64,000 bases of DNA from an uncultured Prevotellaceae bacterium (GCA_900318115.1 ONJJ01000001.1:1-64000); one strand, 5' to 3'; counted from the stretch's first letter, positions 39,060 through 47,418 are shown. The notes: generated from the sequence alone by a model not told the origin. Made by a program: numbers and translations.

Positions 39060-40535
39060 TTATTCTGTTAACCAACGTTCCATGATTTCATATCTCCTCC
39101 GATGCCAGATGTTGGAAATCCAATGGATATACGGACGATGCAGCGCAAGACCGAGGAGGCCGAGGCCGCCGACGAGCAAGTGGGCATAGAGCATGGGCAG
39201 AAGGTAGTAGGCGCCGAAGTAGATGCCCATAGGGATGAACATGATAAAGGAGAAGAAATTCAGCTGCTTGTTGCCGCCCTGGTAGTTGAAGAAGGCACTG
39301 GAGAAAAGGTCCATGCGGCTGCTGTACAGGCACGTGGCCATGAACGGCAACACGAAGACTCCGCAACCGAAGAGAAGCGTGCAGAACCACATCCAGAACG
39401 ACATTCCCATCCACACCACGCACGGCAGAATGAGCACGGCCATCATACCGCATATTGCGCAGAAGAAGAGGTACTTGCGGCGAAGAATGCCCTCCAACGG
39501 CCACGGCTTGGTCCAGATGCCTGAGAAAAAATTTGCTTCGATGCCCAGCACCCACTGAGCCAGGATGATGCTGGGGAAGGCGATGCCGAAGAGCAGCATG
39601 AGGTTGACGCCGCCGAAGTCCGACTGAATGGTAGGTTGCTGCTGCATGTAGGTGTTCAGCAGGAAAATCACGGCAATGGCGATGAAGCTGACCCTCAGCC
39701 GCTTGCTACGCAACAACTGCACCCACTCGATGCTCCACAGCGAAGCATCTCCCAGGTTGCGGGCTCGTGCGCTCACGGGAGCGTGCGATTCTTCATTATG
39801 ATTCTTCATTCGGATGAAGTAATGATGCAAGAGCACGCAGGCCAGCACGTTGACGGCCAACAGGGCGGCAGAGATGCTGAAAGTATAAGTAGCAAAGGGA
39901 AGAGCCTGCGCCGAGGGGTCTGCGGCCTCTAAGAGTGTGTCCAAGCCTTCGGCCTTCATGGCCACCCAGATCAGTCCGGCGATGGCCAAAGCCCACATCA
40001 CACCCGTCCAGAAGAGGTAGCCGAAGACCAGCGGCAGTGTATATTCGTTTCCGGGAGCACGGCGCCAGCAGTTCTGGAACAACGCGTTGACCATCGAGAC
40101 GGAGTACGTCAGCACCAGCAGTAACACAGCCGACCACCACGGCAGGAACAGCAGTGCCGCCACGCCCAGCACGAGCGCCAACATCCACTGGAGGAAGCCT
40201 TGGGACGTGTCGATAAGCACAAAGCGAGCCCAGTCACGGGGCGAGACAGGCCGCGTGCGCAGATAGTCGTCCATTTCCACGGGAGAGCGACGCCAGAACA
40301 GCTTCATCAGCAGGTCGCTGATCTGAACAGTGATGGCCGCCAAAGGCACAAAGATCACCACGGCTGCAGGAACAGGGTGGGCTGCCAGTTCTTCCCTCGC
40401 ACCAAAATAGAAAGCAAGGAGCACAGCTACATAGAGACCGCCGAAGTAAACGGTCAGAAAGATCTGTTGCCAGTGGAAGTCGTGGCGCTTCTGGCGCAGA
40501 TACATGTGCAGGATTTCGCGGAGTGTCGGGGTCAT
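39060..40535 (-). CDS. ABC-type membrane protein (DUF5687-like)
   Basis: 491 aa from the ATG giving MTPTLREILHMYLRQKRHDFHWQQ; an upstream in-frame ATG at 40601 lies before the -7 box and is rejected. About 11 hydrophobic segments, e.g. IFLTVYFGGLYVAVLLAFYFG, AALLFLPWWSAVLLLVLTYSV and the C-terminal GLLGLALHRPYIHW. The segment FSGIWTKPWPLEGILRRKYLF matches a conserved block of the family. Permease partner of the following ATPase. Confidence 0.85.
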   Translation of the reverse strand: MTPTLREILHMYLRQKRHDFHWQQIFLTVYFGGLYVAVLLAFYFGAREELAAHPVPAAVVIFVPLAAITVQISDLLMKLFWRRSPVEMDDYLRTRPVSPRDWARFVLIDTSQGFLQWMLALVLGVAALLFLPWWSAVLLLVLTYSVSMVNALFQNCWRRAPGNEYTLPLVFGYLFWTGVMWALAIAGLIWVAMKAEGLDTLLEAADPSAQALPFATYTFSISAALLAVNVLACVLLHHYFIRMKNHNEESHAPVSARARNLGDASLWSIEWVQLLRSKRLRVSFIAIAVIFLLNTYMQQQPTIQSDFGGVNLMLLFGIAFPSIILAQWVLGIEANFFSGIWTKPWPLEGILRRKYLFFCAICGMMAVLILPCVVWMGMSFWMWFCTLLFGCGVFVLPFMATCLYSSRMDLFSSAFFNYQGGNKQLNFFSFIMFIPMGIYFGAYYLLPMLYAHLLVGGLGLLGLALHRPYIHWISNIWHRRRYEIMERWLTE

Positions 40536-40570
40536 ATTTGGAGTGATGTTTCTGTTTCGGTTTGACGATG

Positions 40571-40601
40571 CAAAGATACAAACTATCTTTGACATACGCA
40601 A
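40571..40601 (-). promoter_or_regulatory. Promoter of the two-gene ABC transporter
   Basis: Minus strand ATTG (40601-40598), 20-base spacer, TATCTTTG (40578-40571), 36 bases before the permease ATG. TATCTTTG also occurs on the plus strand at 40583-40590. Confidence 0.7.
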
Positions 40602-40666
40602 TTTTCTTTCCCACTATTTTCATTTCCCTGCAAAAAAATTCTGTTTTCTTCCTTTATGGGGGGGCT

Positions 40667-40691
40667 GCGCGAAGGAGGCGACTGTTCGCGC
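40667..40691. repeat. Inverted repeat GCGCGAA / TTCGCGC
   Basis: Arms 40667-40673 and 40685-40691 around an 11-base loop, just after a run of seven G. Part of the 0.9 kb gene-free region 40602-41442. Confidence 0.6.
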
Positions 40692-40762
40692 GCAAGGAGA
40701 TATCTGTAAGAGGCGGAGGAGCCAGCTGTGGAGAGAGGCACGCCACGCAGTAACACGCAGCA

Positions 40763-40884
40763 CCGCAGCACCACAGCACCATTTAGTGTATTTGCATGTG
40801 AAACTAATTAGATAAAAAAACATAACCATTTTAGCCATATCTCTCATCAAGTCGATTTCACCAGATGGTGCTGTGGTGCTGCGG
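40763..40884. repeat. 122-bp element bounded by perfect 20-bp inverted repeats
   Basis: CCGCAGCACCACAGCACCAT (40763-40782) is exactly inverted at 40865-40884, enclosing 82 AT-rich bases. Inside, GTGAAA and TTTCAC near each arm extend the pairing. No ORF and no obvious target duplication. Could be a miniature inverted-repeat element or a stem in an RNA. Confidence 0.85.
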
Positions 40885-40917
40885 AGCTACGTTTGTACCC
40901 TTCCCACAAGAGACAAA

Positions 40918-40968
40918 AAACTTTTTAGCCTTGATTATCATCACCTTCCTATCCATACTAAAAAGTTT
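40918..40968. repeat. 11-bp inverted repeat AAACTTTTTAG
   Basis: Perfect arms 40918-40928 and 40958-40968 with a 29-base loop, between the 122-bp element and the candidate RNA. Confidence 0.7.
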
Positions 40969-41074
40969 GACACTCACACTTGGGTATAGCCGCCAGCTTT
41001 CCCCGAGATGACAGACTCTTTTCATGAAAATATAGCCTTTTTACGGATTTGTTACCATTCATCTGTTTTTTTGT

Positions 41075-41082
41075 TTACTTTG
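41075..41082 (+). promoter_or_regulatory. Candidate -7 element of the 6S-like RNA
   Basis: TTACTTTG differs from TAnnTTTG at one base and lies seven bases before the predicted closing stem of the structured RNA; TTAC occurs 19 bases upstream and TTTG (41048-41051) 23 bases upstream. Confidence 0.4.
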
Positions 41083-41087
41083 CACTG

Positions 41088-41239
41088 AAAAGTTTACCCC
41101 GGGCGCAACAAGACCTATGATATACACTCAAGGGATGCCAACGGCAGGGGGGGGCAGACAGCCCTCGAGAGCGCCCCGCCGGCTCCCACATGATGCACTC
41201 CCTTGCTCCCGATGCGCCAGAGAGGGTGTCTTCATACTT
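41088..41239 (+). ncRNA. Candidate structured RNA with 6S-like rod fold
   Basis: Nested pairings run through the whole segment in order: AAGT 41090-41093 with ACTT 41236-41239; ACCC 41096-41099 with GGGT 41224-41227; GGCGCA 41102-41107 with TGCGCC 41213-41218; a large asymmetric internal loop; CAAGGGA 41129-41135 with TCCCTTG 41199-41205 (extended by TGC/GCA with a bulge); CGGC-GGGG 41142-41150 with CCCC-GCCG 41174-41181; apical GGGC-AGACA-GCCC. A long unbranched rod with a central bubble and a promoter-like box in front is the 6S RNA plan. No ORF covers it. Not near rplT, where the Bacteroidales-1 motif often lies. Identity is inferred from fold only. Confidence 0.45.
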
Positions 41240-41379
41240 ATAATGGAATGTTGGCGAGTGTCGTTCTAAAAGAGAATAAAGCCGGGTATTATTTCAGGCG
41301 AAGACAGTATCACAAAAACGTCCTTAATGGACGAATAAGTGTTAAATCCTCTAAAACGCATTAAACCTGCACTCCAAAA

Positions 41380-41411
41380 TTTGGTCAATCCAATAATTTT
41401 TTGTAACTTTG
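41380..41411 (+). promoter_or_regulatory. Promoter of the TolC-MacAB-like operon
   Basis: TTTG (41380-41383), 20-base spacer, TAACTTTG (41404-41411); both boxes match. Start of transcription about 25 bases before the TolC gene. Confidence 0.85.
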
Positions 41412-41442
41412 CATCGATAAAAGGAACAACTTATACAGCTAT

Positions 41443-42783
41443 ATGAAGAAAACAATCATCGCCGCCCTGGCTGCGGCAATCATGCTTCCGGCAAGCGCTG
41501 GTGCCCAGACGGGATGGACCCTACAGCAATGCTTGGATTATGCAGCGGAGCACAACATCCAGCTCCAGAAGAGCCGCCTGAACCAGGAAGACAGTCACGA
41601 GCAATTGCTGCAAGCCAAAGCTGCACTGCTGCCCAGCCTATCCTTCAGCATGGGGCAGAGCGTGGGCTACCGCCCCTTTCAGGAAGCCACAAACATCGTG
41701 CAGAACGGCATGGTGACTACCACCAACAACAAAGTCACCGAGAACGGCAACTACGGACTGAACGCTAACTGGACCGTATGGAACGGAGGCATCAACCGAA
41801 AGAACATTGAAGCTCAAGAAGTAGCAGAAAAGATTGCAGAGACACAGACACTGCAGAGTCTGAACACCATCCAAGAGCAGATAGCACAGCTTTACGTGCA
41901 AATCCTCTATACCACCGAGGCCAAGAAGGTCAGCGAGAAACTTCACGAGACCGCACAACAACAGCTGCAGCGCGGGCAGGAGCGTTTCAAGGTCGGAGAC
42001 CTCGCCAAAGCTGACGTCGCACAGCTGGAGGCACAGGTGGCAAGCACACGGTACGACGTCGTAAACTCCGAGACGCAAATCGCCAGCTACAAGCGCCAGC
42101 TGAAAGAAATCCTGCAATTGGGCATCGGCGAGAATTTCGACGTCAGCGATGCAGAGATGGACGACAGTCGTGCGCTGGATCCGGTGCCTGCCAAGGAAGA
42201 TGTATATGCAGCAGCACTCAACCTCCGGCCTGAGATCCGTGCCGCACAGCTCCAGAGCGAGGCTGCCGACCTTCAGGTGAACATTGCCAAGCGCGGATAT
42301 CTTCCCAGTATAGGAGTCAACGCAGGCGTGGGTGCCAGCCACTACAGCGCCGACGAGCGCAAGCTGGGAGAGCAGTTGAAGCGCAACCTCAACGGCAGCA
42401 TCGGCCTCTCACTCAGTGTTCCCATCTTCGACAACCGCCGCAACAAGACCGCCGTCAGCCGGGCACGTATCCAGAAAACCAACGCTGAGCTGGACCTGCT
42501 GGACAAGGAAACCACTCTGGGCAGCAACATAGAGAACATCTGGCTGCAAGCCACCAGTTCCCAACAGCGCTTCCGCAGTGCTCAGGCCGCCGTGCAGAGC
42601 CAGGAGACGAACTACGAGCTCATCAACGAGCAGTTCAAGGCCGGACTGAAGAACATCGTGGATCTCCTGCAGGCTCGCGACAACCTGCTCCAAGCCCAGC
42701 AAAACCGCCTGCAAAGCAAATACACTACGATCCTCAACACCCAACTATTGAAGTTCTACGAAGGAGGACAACTGACGATTTGA
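41443..42783 (+). CDS. TolC-family outer membrane efflux protein
   Basis: 446 aa, signal peptide (MKKTIIAALAAAIMLPASAGAQ). Two OEP repeats: WTLQQCLDYAAEHNIQLQKSRLNQEDS near the start, LEAQVASTRYDVVNSETQIASYKRQLKEIL in the middle (about 190-225), and NYELINEQFKAGLKNIVDLLQARDNLLQAQQNRLQSKY at the end. Long heptad-rich helices form the periplasmic tunnel. First gene of a tripartite export operon with a MacA-like adaptor and split MacB-like transporter. Confidence 0.93.
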   Translation: MKKTIIAALAAAIMLPASAGAQTGWTLQQCLDYAAEHNIQLQKSRLNQEDSHEQLLQAKAALLPSLSFSMGQSVGYRPFQEATNIVQNGMVTTTNNKVTENGNYGLNANWTVWNGGINRKNIEAQEVAEKIAETQTLQSLNTIQEQIAQLYVQILYTTEAKKVSEKLHETAQQQLQRGQERFKVGDLAKADVAQLEAQVASTRYDVVNSETQIASYKRQLKEILQLGIGENFDVSDAEMDDSRALDPVPAKEDVYAAALNLRPEIRAAQLQSEAADLQVNIAKRGYLPSIGVNAGVGASHYSADERKLGEQLKRNLNGSIGLSLSVPIFDNRRNKTAVSRARIQKTNAELDLLDKETTLGSNIENIWLQATSSQQRFRSAQAAVQSQETNYELINEQFKAGLKNIVDLLQARDNLLQAQQNRLQSKYTTILNTQLLKFYEGGQLTI

Positions 42784-42861
42784 AATCGAATGGATAGAAG
42801 CAGACACGAACACTGCCGCCCCCCCCAAAAAGAATGTCCAAAAAGCAGAAATACTGACACA

Positions 42862-44040
42862 ATGAGAAACTATAACATTTATTTATTAGCCCTGGGAGCA
42901 ATGCTCTTGGCTTCCTGCGACAAGAAACATGGTCCCACCTACGAGTTCACTTCTGTGGAGAAGGGCAACATCAGCACCACCGTCACTGCCACGGGAACCA
43001 TTGAACCTGTCACTAAGGTGGAAGTCGGCACACAAGTCAGCGGTATCGTAGCTAAGATCTACGTGGACTACAACTCTGAGGTCAAGGCCGGACAAGTCAT
43101 TGCCGAGCTGGACCGCACCAACCTCATCAGCACCCTCGAGAGCCAGCGGGCTAACCTCACCTCCGCCGAGAGCTCCCTTGCCTATCAGAAAGCCAACTAC
43201 GAGCGCCAGAAAACGCTCTACGACAAAGGCCTGATCAGCGCCAACGACTTCGAGCAGGCCCGCCTCTCCTACGTGCAGAGCCAGCAGCAAGTAACCACAG
43301 CACGCCAGAGTGTGAAGCGGGCAGAGACCGACCTCGGCTACGCCACCATCACCTCACCCATCAACGGCGTGGTCTTGGACAAAGCCGTAGAGGAAGGGCA
43401 GACCGTGGCGGCCTCTTTCAGCACTCCGACCCTCTTCACCATCGCCCAGGACCTGACGGATATGCGCGTGATTGCAGACATCGACGAAGCCGACATCGGC
43501 GAGGTCAAGGAAGGACAGCGCGTAAGCTTCAGTGTAGATGCCTTCCCCAACGACATTTTCCAAGGACTGGTCACACAAGTGCGCCAGCAGGCCACCACCG
43601 AGAGCAACGTCGTCACTTACGAAGTCGTCATCAGCGCTCCGAATGCCGACCTCAAACTGAAGCCCGGACTGACTGCCAACGTCACAATCTTCACACTCGA
43701 GAAGAACGACGTCCTCACCGTCACCGCCAAGGCGCTCCGCTTCTCGCCCAAGCAGGAACTCATCGCCGAGGACGAGACCATTCAGGACGCTGAGGGAGCG
43801 GCCCACAAGCTGTGGGTACTGGAGGGCAAGACCTTCCGCGCCATACCCGTGGAAACAGGAGTCAGCAACGGCACTCTCACCGAAATCACCTCAGGCATCA
43901 AGGCTGGAACACAAGTCGTGGAGGAAATGGTCTTCGACATGCCCGAGACGGCCGATGCGCAGCAGAAGTCCAACCCCTTCATGCCCGGCCCGCGCAACCG
44001 CAACAACAACCAGAAGTCTGGCACGAACGCCAAGAAATAA
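42862..44040 (+). CDS. MacA-like periplasmic adaptor lipoprotein (RND/HlyD family)
   Basis: 392 aa from the ATG yielding MRNYNIYLLALGAMLLASC, a lipoprotein signal with lipobox LASC; an earlier in-frame start is rejected because it spoils this signal. Barrel-sandwich halves (TGTIEPVTKVEVGTQVSGIVAKIYVDYN and ATITSPINGVVLDKAVEEGQTVAA) flank a coiled-coil hairpin (about 85-150). C-terminal Asn/Lys-rich tail. The gap to the TolC gene holds a run of eight C (42819-42826). It abuts the ATPase gene with no gap. Confidence 0.92.
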   Translation: MRNYNIYLLALGAMLLASCDKKHGPTYEFTSVEKGNISTTVTATGTIEPVTKVEVGTQVSGIVAKIYVDYNSEVKAGQVIAELDRTNLISTLESQRANLTSAESSLAYQKANYERQKTLYDKGLISANDFEQARLSYVQSQQQVTTARQSVKRAETDLGYATITSPINGVVLDKAVEEGQTVAASFSTPTLFTIAQDLTDMRVIADIDEADIGEVKEGQRVSFSVDAFPNDIFQGLVTQVRQQATTESNVVTYEVVISAPNADLKLKPGLTANVTIFTLEKNDVLTVTAKALRFSPKQELIAEDETIQDAEGAAHKLWVLEGKTFRAIPVETGVSNGTLTEITSGIKAGTQVVEEMVFDMPETADAQQKSNPFMPGPRNRNNNQKSGTNAKK

Positions 44041-44790
44041 ATGGAAAAGAAAGCAGTCATCAAGCTCGTGGACGTCCGCCGCGACTTCCAGGTTGGCAGC
44101 GAAACCGTGCATGCCCTCAGAGGAATCTCCTTTGAAATCTTCGAGGGAGAGTTCGTCACCATCATGGGCACCTCCGGTTCCGGCAAGTCCACTTTGCTCA
44201 ACCAACTTGGATGTCTCGACACTCCTACCAGCGGCGAATACTACCTCGACGGCATCAGCGTGCGCACCATGCGCCGCAGCCAGCGTGCTCGCCTGCGCAA
44301 TCGGAAAATCGGATTCGTCTTCCAGAACTACAACCTTTTGGCCAAAACCACCGCTGTGGAAAATGTGGAGCTGCCCCTGATGTATAATAAAGAATACAAC
44401 TCCAAGCAGCGCCGCCAGGCTGCCATTGAAGCCTTGCAGGCCGTGGGACTCGGCGACCGTCTGGAGCACAAGAGCAACCAGATGTCCGGAGGTCAGATGC
44501 AGCGCGTGGCCATTGCTCGCGCACTGGTCAACAACCCTGCCGTCATCCTTGCCGACGAGGCCACAGGTAACCTCGACACCCGGACGTCCTACGAAGTCCT
44601 CGTCCTCTTCCAGAAGCTACACGCCGAGGGACGCACCATCATCTTCGTTACCCACAACCCCGAAATCGCTCAATATTCCAGTCGTAATATCGTCCTTCGC
44701 GACGGAAAGATTCGCGAAGACACCTACAACCAGAACATCCTCAGCGCCGCCGAAGCCCTCGCAGCCCTGCCTGCGCCACAGGATGACTAA
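44041..44790 (+). CDS. MacB/LolD-type ABC transporter ATP-binding protein
   Basis: 249 aa. Walker A GTSGSGKSTLLNQLG (about 42), Q loop FVFQNYNLL, signature MSGGQMQRVAIARAL (about 147), Walker B VILADEATGNLDT and switch THNPEI. In E. coli MacB this domain is fused to the permease; here the permease is a separate gene at 44961. Starts on the base after the adaptor stop. An overlapping short ORF begins inside its last codons. Confidence 0.94.
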   Translation: MEKKAVIKLVDVRRDFQVGSETVHALRGISFEIFEGEFVTIMGTSGSGKSTLLNQLGCLDTPTSGEYYLDGISVRTMRRSQRARLRNRKIGFVFQNYNLLAKTTAVENVELPLMYNKEYNSKQRRQAAIEALQAVGLGDRLEHKSNQMSGGQMQRVAIARALVNNPAVILADEATGNLDTRTSYEVLVLFQKLHAEGRTIIFVTHNPEIAQYSSRNIVLRDGKIREDTYNQNILSAAEALAALPAPQDD

Positions 44791-44896
44791 CACCTATCCT
44801 CATCACCCCATCCTCGTCATCACCCTAGTCATCATCCTCATAACCCTCCTCACCCTCTTCCTCATCATCCCACCCTCCTCCTCCCCCCATAAGTAG
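44783..44896 (+). CDS. Possible 37-aa single-span membrane microprotein
   Basis: ATG overlaps the end of the ATPase gene and TAG follows at 44894. The product has a short polar start (MTNTYPHHP), about 22 purely hydrophobic residues (ILVITLVIILITLLTLFLII) and a PPSSSPHK tail. Position between ATPase and permease of a transporter is suggestive. However, the DNA is a long pyrimidine tract of CTC/ATC words, and T in the second codon position makes hydrophobic residues automatically, so a chance ORF is quite possible. Confidence 0.35.
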   Translation: MTNTYPHHPILVITLVIILITLLTLFLIIPPSSSPHK

Positions 44897-44898
44897 TA

Positions 44899-44933
44899 TC
44901 TTCGGTCGTGTGTCGCGCATATTTGCGCGAATC
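44899..44933 (+). repeat. Hairpin element, copy 1, before the MacB-like permease
   Basis: Contains the perfect hairpin TCGCGCA-TATT-TGCGCGA (44913-44930). About 26 of 35 bases match a second copy at 47346-47380, including the shared core CGCGCATATT. Confidence 0.65.
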
Positions 44934-44960
44934 CTCCTCCACCATCAGAATCATAAGACA

Positions 44961-46181
44961 ATGTCCTTCACCAACCTTATCAAAATCGCAATCAAAGCCA
45001 TCCTTAGTAACAAAGGTCGCTCCTTCCTCTCCATGCTCGGTATCATTATCGGTGTGGGAGCGGTCATCGTCATGATGGCCATCGGCCAAGGTTCCAAGCA
45101 AAGCATACGCGAGGAAATACAGAAAAACGGCACCAATATGCTCACCATCCGCCCGGGAGCAGACATGCGTGGCGGTGTGCGCCTCGACCCGTCTGCGATG
45201 CAGACACTCAAACAGATAGACTACGAGACCATCCTCTCCGAGGCCAAGTTCGTGAACAAAGTATCTCCCGAAGTAAGCACCAGCGGACAAGCCGTCTTCG
45301 GTTCCAACAACACCACCAGCACCTGCTACGGCGAGAGTCCCGACTACCTCGGCATTCGTCTTTGGGAAGTCGAAGAAGGAGTTTTCTTCACCGAGGAAGA
45401 TGTCAAGAAGAGCGCCAAGGTGTGCATCGTCGGTCAAACCATCGTCAAGGAACTTTTCCCCAACGGTCAGGACCCCGTAGGCAAGACCATCCGTTTCAAG
45501 AACATCCCCCTGCGCATCATAGGCGTATTCAAGGGTAAGGGCTATAACAACTGGGGCATGGATCAGGACAACATCATCGTCTCGCCCTACACCACCGTCA
45601 TGAAACGTCTGGCAGCCCAGACCCATTTCAACAGCATCCTATGTTCTGCCGTCACCGAGGAACTCAGCGAACAAGCTATCGAAGACCTCACGGAGATCCT
45701 GCGCCGCACCCACAAGCTCAAGGCCGACGACGTCGACAACTTCACCATTCGTTCCCAGCAGGAATGGATGGAGACGATGTCCTCCACGATGGACACCATC
45801 ACTATCATCCTCGTCGTGGCTGCAGCATTCTCCCTGCTCGTTGCCGGCATAGGCATCATGAACATCATGCTCGTCAGCGTCACCGAGCGAACGAAAGAAA
45901 TAGGTTTGCGAATGAGCGTGGGCGCGCGCGGAATGGACATCAGCAACCAGTTCCTCATCGAGAGCATACTCATTAGCCTCACAGGAGGAGTCTTAGGAGT
46001 CCTCTTCGGAGCCCTGCTCACCTGGGGCTGCAACGCCATCATCGGCTATCCTGCCGTCATCCCCATGTGGAGCGTCATTGTCAGCTTTGCAGTCTGCGTG
46101 GCCATCGGTGTCGGCTTCGGCTATTTCCCCGCGCAGAAAGCAGCCCGCCTCGATCCCATCGAAGCTATCCGCTACGAATAA
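44961..46181 (+). CDS. MacB-like ABC transporter permease (FtsX fold)
   Basis: 406 aa from the ATG giving MSFTNLIKIAIKAILSNKGRSFLSMLG; upstream in-frame codons belong to the hairpin element. One N-terminal membrane helix (LSMLGIIIGVGAVIVMMAIG), a long periplasmic domain (about 45-285) and three C-terminal helices (AAAFSLLVAGIGIMNIMLVSVTERTKEIGLRMSVGAR is diagnostic). Works with the ATPase and adaptor to move a substrate toward TolC. Substrate unknown: macrolides, lipids or peptides are all possible. Confidence 0.93.
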   Translation: MSFTNLIKIAIKAILSNKGRSFLSMLGIIIGVGAVIVMMAIGQGSKQSIREEIQKNGTNMLTIRPGADMRGGVRLDPSAMQTLKQIDYETILSEAKFVNKVSPEVSTSGQAVFGSNNTTSTCYGESPDYLGIRLWEVEEGVFFTEEDVKKSAKVCIVGQTIVKELFPNGQDPVGKTIRFKNIPLRIIGVFKGKGYNNWGMDQDNIIVSPYTTVMKRLAAQTHFNSILCSAVTEELSEQAIEDLTEILRRTHKLKADDVDNFTIRSQQEWMETMSSTMDTITIILVVAAAFSLLVAGIGIMNIMLVSVTERTKEIGLRMSVGARGMDISNQFLIESILISLTGGVLGVLFGALLTWGCNAIIGYPAVIPMWSVIVSFAVCVAIGVGFGYFPAQKAARLDPIEAIRYE

Positions 46182-46262
46182 CAAATGACCTCCGAGCCCC
46201 TGCTTCCAACCAAGAGACCTCACTATAAGTCAAGAATAGTCATCAACAAATCATAAACAGCA

Positions 46263-46880
46263 ATGAAAAAAATCCTTTTTATCCTCCTCTGCCTGCCGGC
46301 AATCCTCGCCAGCGCAGCAAATGAAAATCCCAAGTACCTCCGTGGTGCCGTGCCTGAGCGCGACGGTATCGTCACCTTCACTCAGACCTTCAGCGTCCCC
46401 GGAAAGAACCAGGCTGACATTTACCCCGTCGTCAAAACCTACATTCAGCAGCTTGTGACCAATGCACGTCAGGATCTGCGCACACGCATCGTCTCCGATC
46501 AGGACAACACCATTGTGGCCAACGTCGAGGAAATCATGACTTTCAGGAAGAAGTTCTTGAACTGGGACCACTGTTTCTTCCGCTATCTCATCTCCGCCCA
46601 ATGCACTCCTGACAGCAAAGTCACACTCACCATCACCAAGATTTCCTATCAGTACCAGTTCGACAACGAAGGCAATGGTGGTGAAAACTTCAAGGCCGAG
46701 GAATGGATCAGCGATGCAGCTGCCGTCAACAAAGCAGGCACTAAGCTCTATCCGCGTTGTGGCAAGTTCCGCCGTAAGACCATCGACCGCGTAGAAGAAA
46801 TCTTCACGGGTGCCCGCGATGCTTTCGAGACTCCTGCCGCACCCGTTGCGCCCCAGCCCAAGGCTACCGTCGTCGAATAA
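46263..46880 (+). CDS. Exported DUF4468-like protein
   Basis: 205 aa, signal peptide (MKKILFILLCLPAILASA). The mature part (GIVTFTQTFSVPGKNQADIYPVVKTYIQ, then RYLISAQCTPDSKVTLTITKISYQYQ) has the pattern of DUF4468, a TBP-like-fold domain of envelope proteins in Bacteroidetes. The C-terminal tail is Pro/Ala-rich (TPAAPVAPQPKATVVE). Last gene of the export operon, ending at a strong terminator; function unknown. Confidence 0.75.
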   Translation: MKKILFILLCLPAILASAANENPKYLRGAVPERDGIVTFTQTFSVPGKNQADIYPVVKTYIQQLVTNARQDLRTRIVSDQDNTIVANVEEIMTFRKKFLNWDHCFFRYLISAQCTPDSKVTLTITKISYQYQFDNEGNGGENFKAEEWISDAAAVNKAGTKLYPRCGKFRRKTIDRVEEIFTGARDAFETPAAPVAPQPKATVVE

Positions 46881-46983
46881 TCCCCCTTTAAGCACTCGTA
46901 TCCCGCGGGGCCACGCTCACCTGCCTCGATGGCAAATCGCAATTTCCCGCGAAGTGTCCCCTAAAGTTATCCCTCCTATAATC

Positions 46984-47019
46984 ATTGCTCACTTCCCCAA
47001 GAAGTGGGCAATATTTTTT
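46984..47019 (+). terminator. Terminator of the export operon
   Basis: 12-bp stem ATTGCTCACTTC / GAAGTGGGCAAT (46984-46995 with 47001-47012, one G-T pair), loop CCCAA, then ATTTTTT. Confidence 0.92.
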
Positions 47020-47101
47020 GATTCACGTTAAGAACGTTGAAAAAAACGGCAAAAAGTCATTATATCCGACCCGAATTCTTTCTGTTTTCACAAATAAGCA
47101 G

Positions 47102-47109
47102 TAATTTTG
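47102..47109 (+). promoter_or_regulatory. -7 element of the kor operon promoter
   Basis: TAATTTTG, 20 bases before the first gene; TTTC at 47079-47082 (19 bases upstream) is a weak -33 box. Confidence 0.6.
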
Positions 47110-47129
47110 CACGCAAAATACAGCAACCC

Positions 47130-47330
47130 ATGGCCACAGAGACCACCAAGCAACGCGCAGCACGCCTCTATGAAGAAGGCAATGCCCACCGCAAGCAACA
47201 GCGCTGGGCCGATGCCCTGAATGCCTACGAGCAAGCTGTCGCCCTCGATCCGGACTCCCCCGCTGCCGCCGCCAGGCAGATGCTCGTGGACATCATGGAG
47301 TTCTACTGCAAGGATTACTACAACCCCTAA
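47130..47330 (+). CDS. Small TPR-like protein, first gene of the kor operon
   Basis: 66 aa. One and a half TPR motifs (RAARLYEEGNAHRKQQRWADALNAYEQAVALDPDSP), then a short tail MEFYCKDYYNP. Located between the operon promoter and the ferredoxin gene, so it is probably cotranscribed with the oxidoreductase; an assembly or docking role is only a guess. Confidence 0.75.
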   Translation: MATETTKQRAARLYEEGNAHRKQQRWADALNAYEQAVALDPDSPAAAARQMLVDIMEFYCKDYYNP

Positions 47331-47345
47331 CCCCAAATAACAGGA

Positions 47346-47380
47346 ACCTCGGCCGGGTGCCGCGCATATTGCTGCGAGTC
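47346..47380 (+). repeat. Hairpin element, copy 2, before the ferredoxin gene
   Basis: Related to 44899-44933 (same order CTCGG, GTG, CGCGCATATT, GCGA, TC) with a slightly imperfect hairpin CGCGCA-TAT-TGCTGCG. Both copies precede a gene inside or at the front of an operon. Confidence 0.65.
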
Positions 47381-47418
47381 GCCTCCCAAGGAACATCTTC
47401 AAAAAAAAACACCTCATT

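Noticed and set aside
41147-41154. G8 tract as a phase-variation switch
   Set aside because: No reading frame covers it; it lies in the apical part of the candidate RNA.
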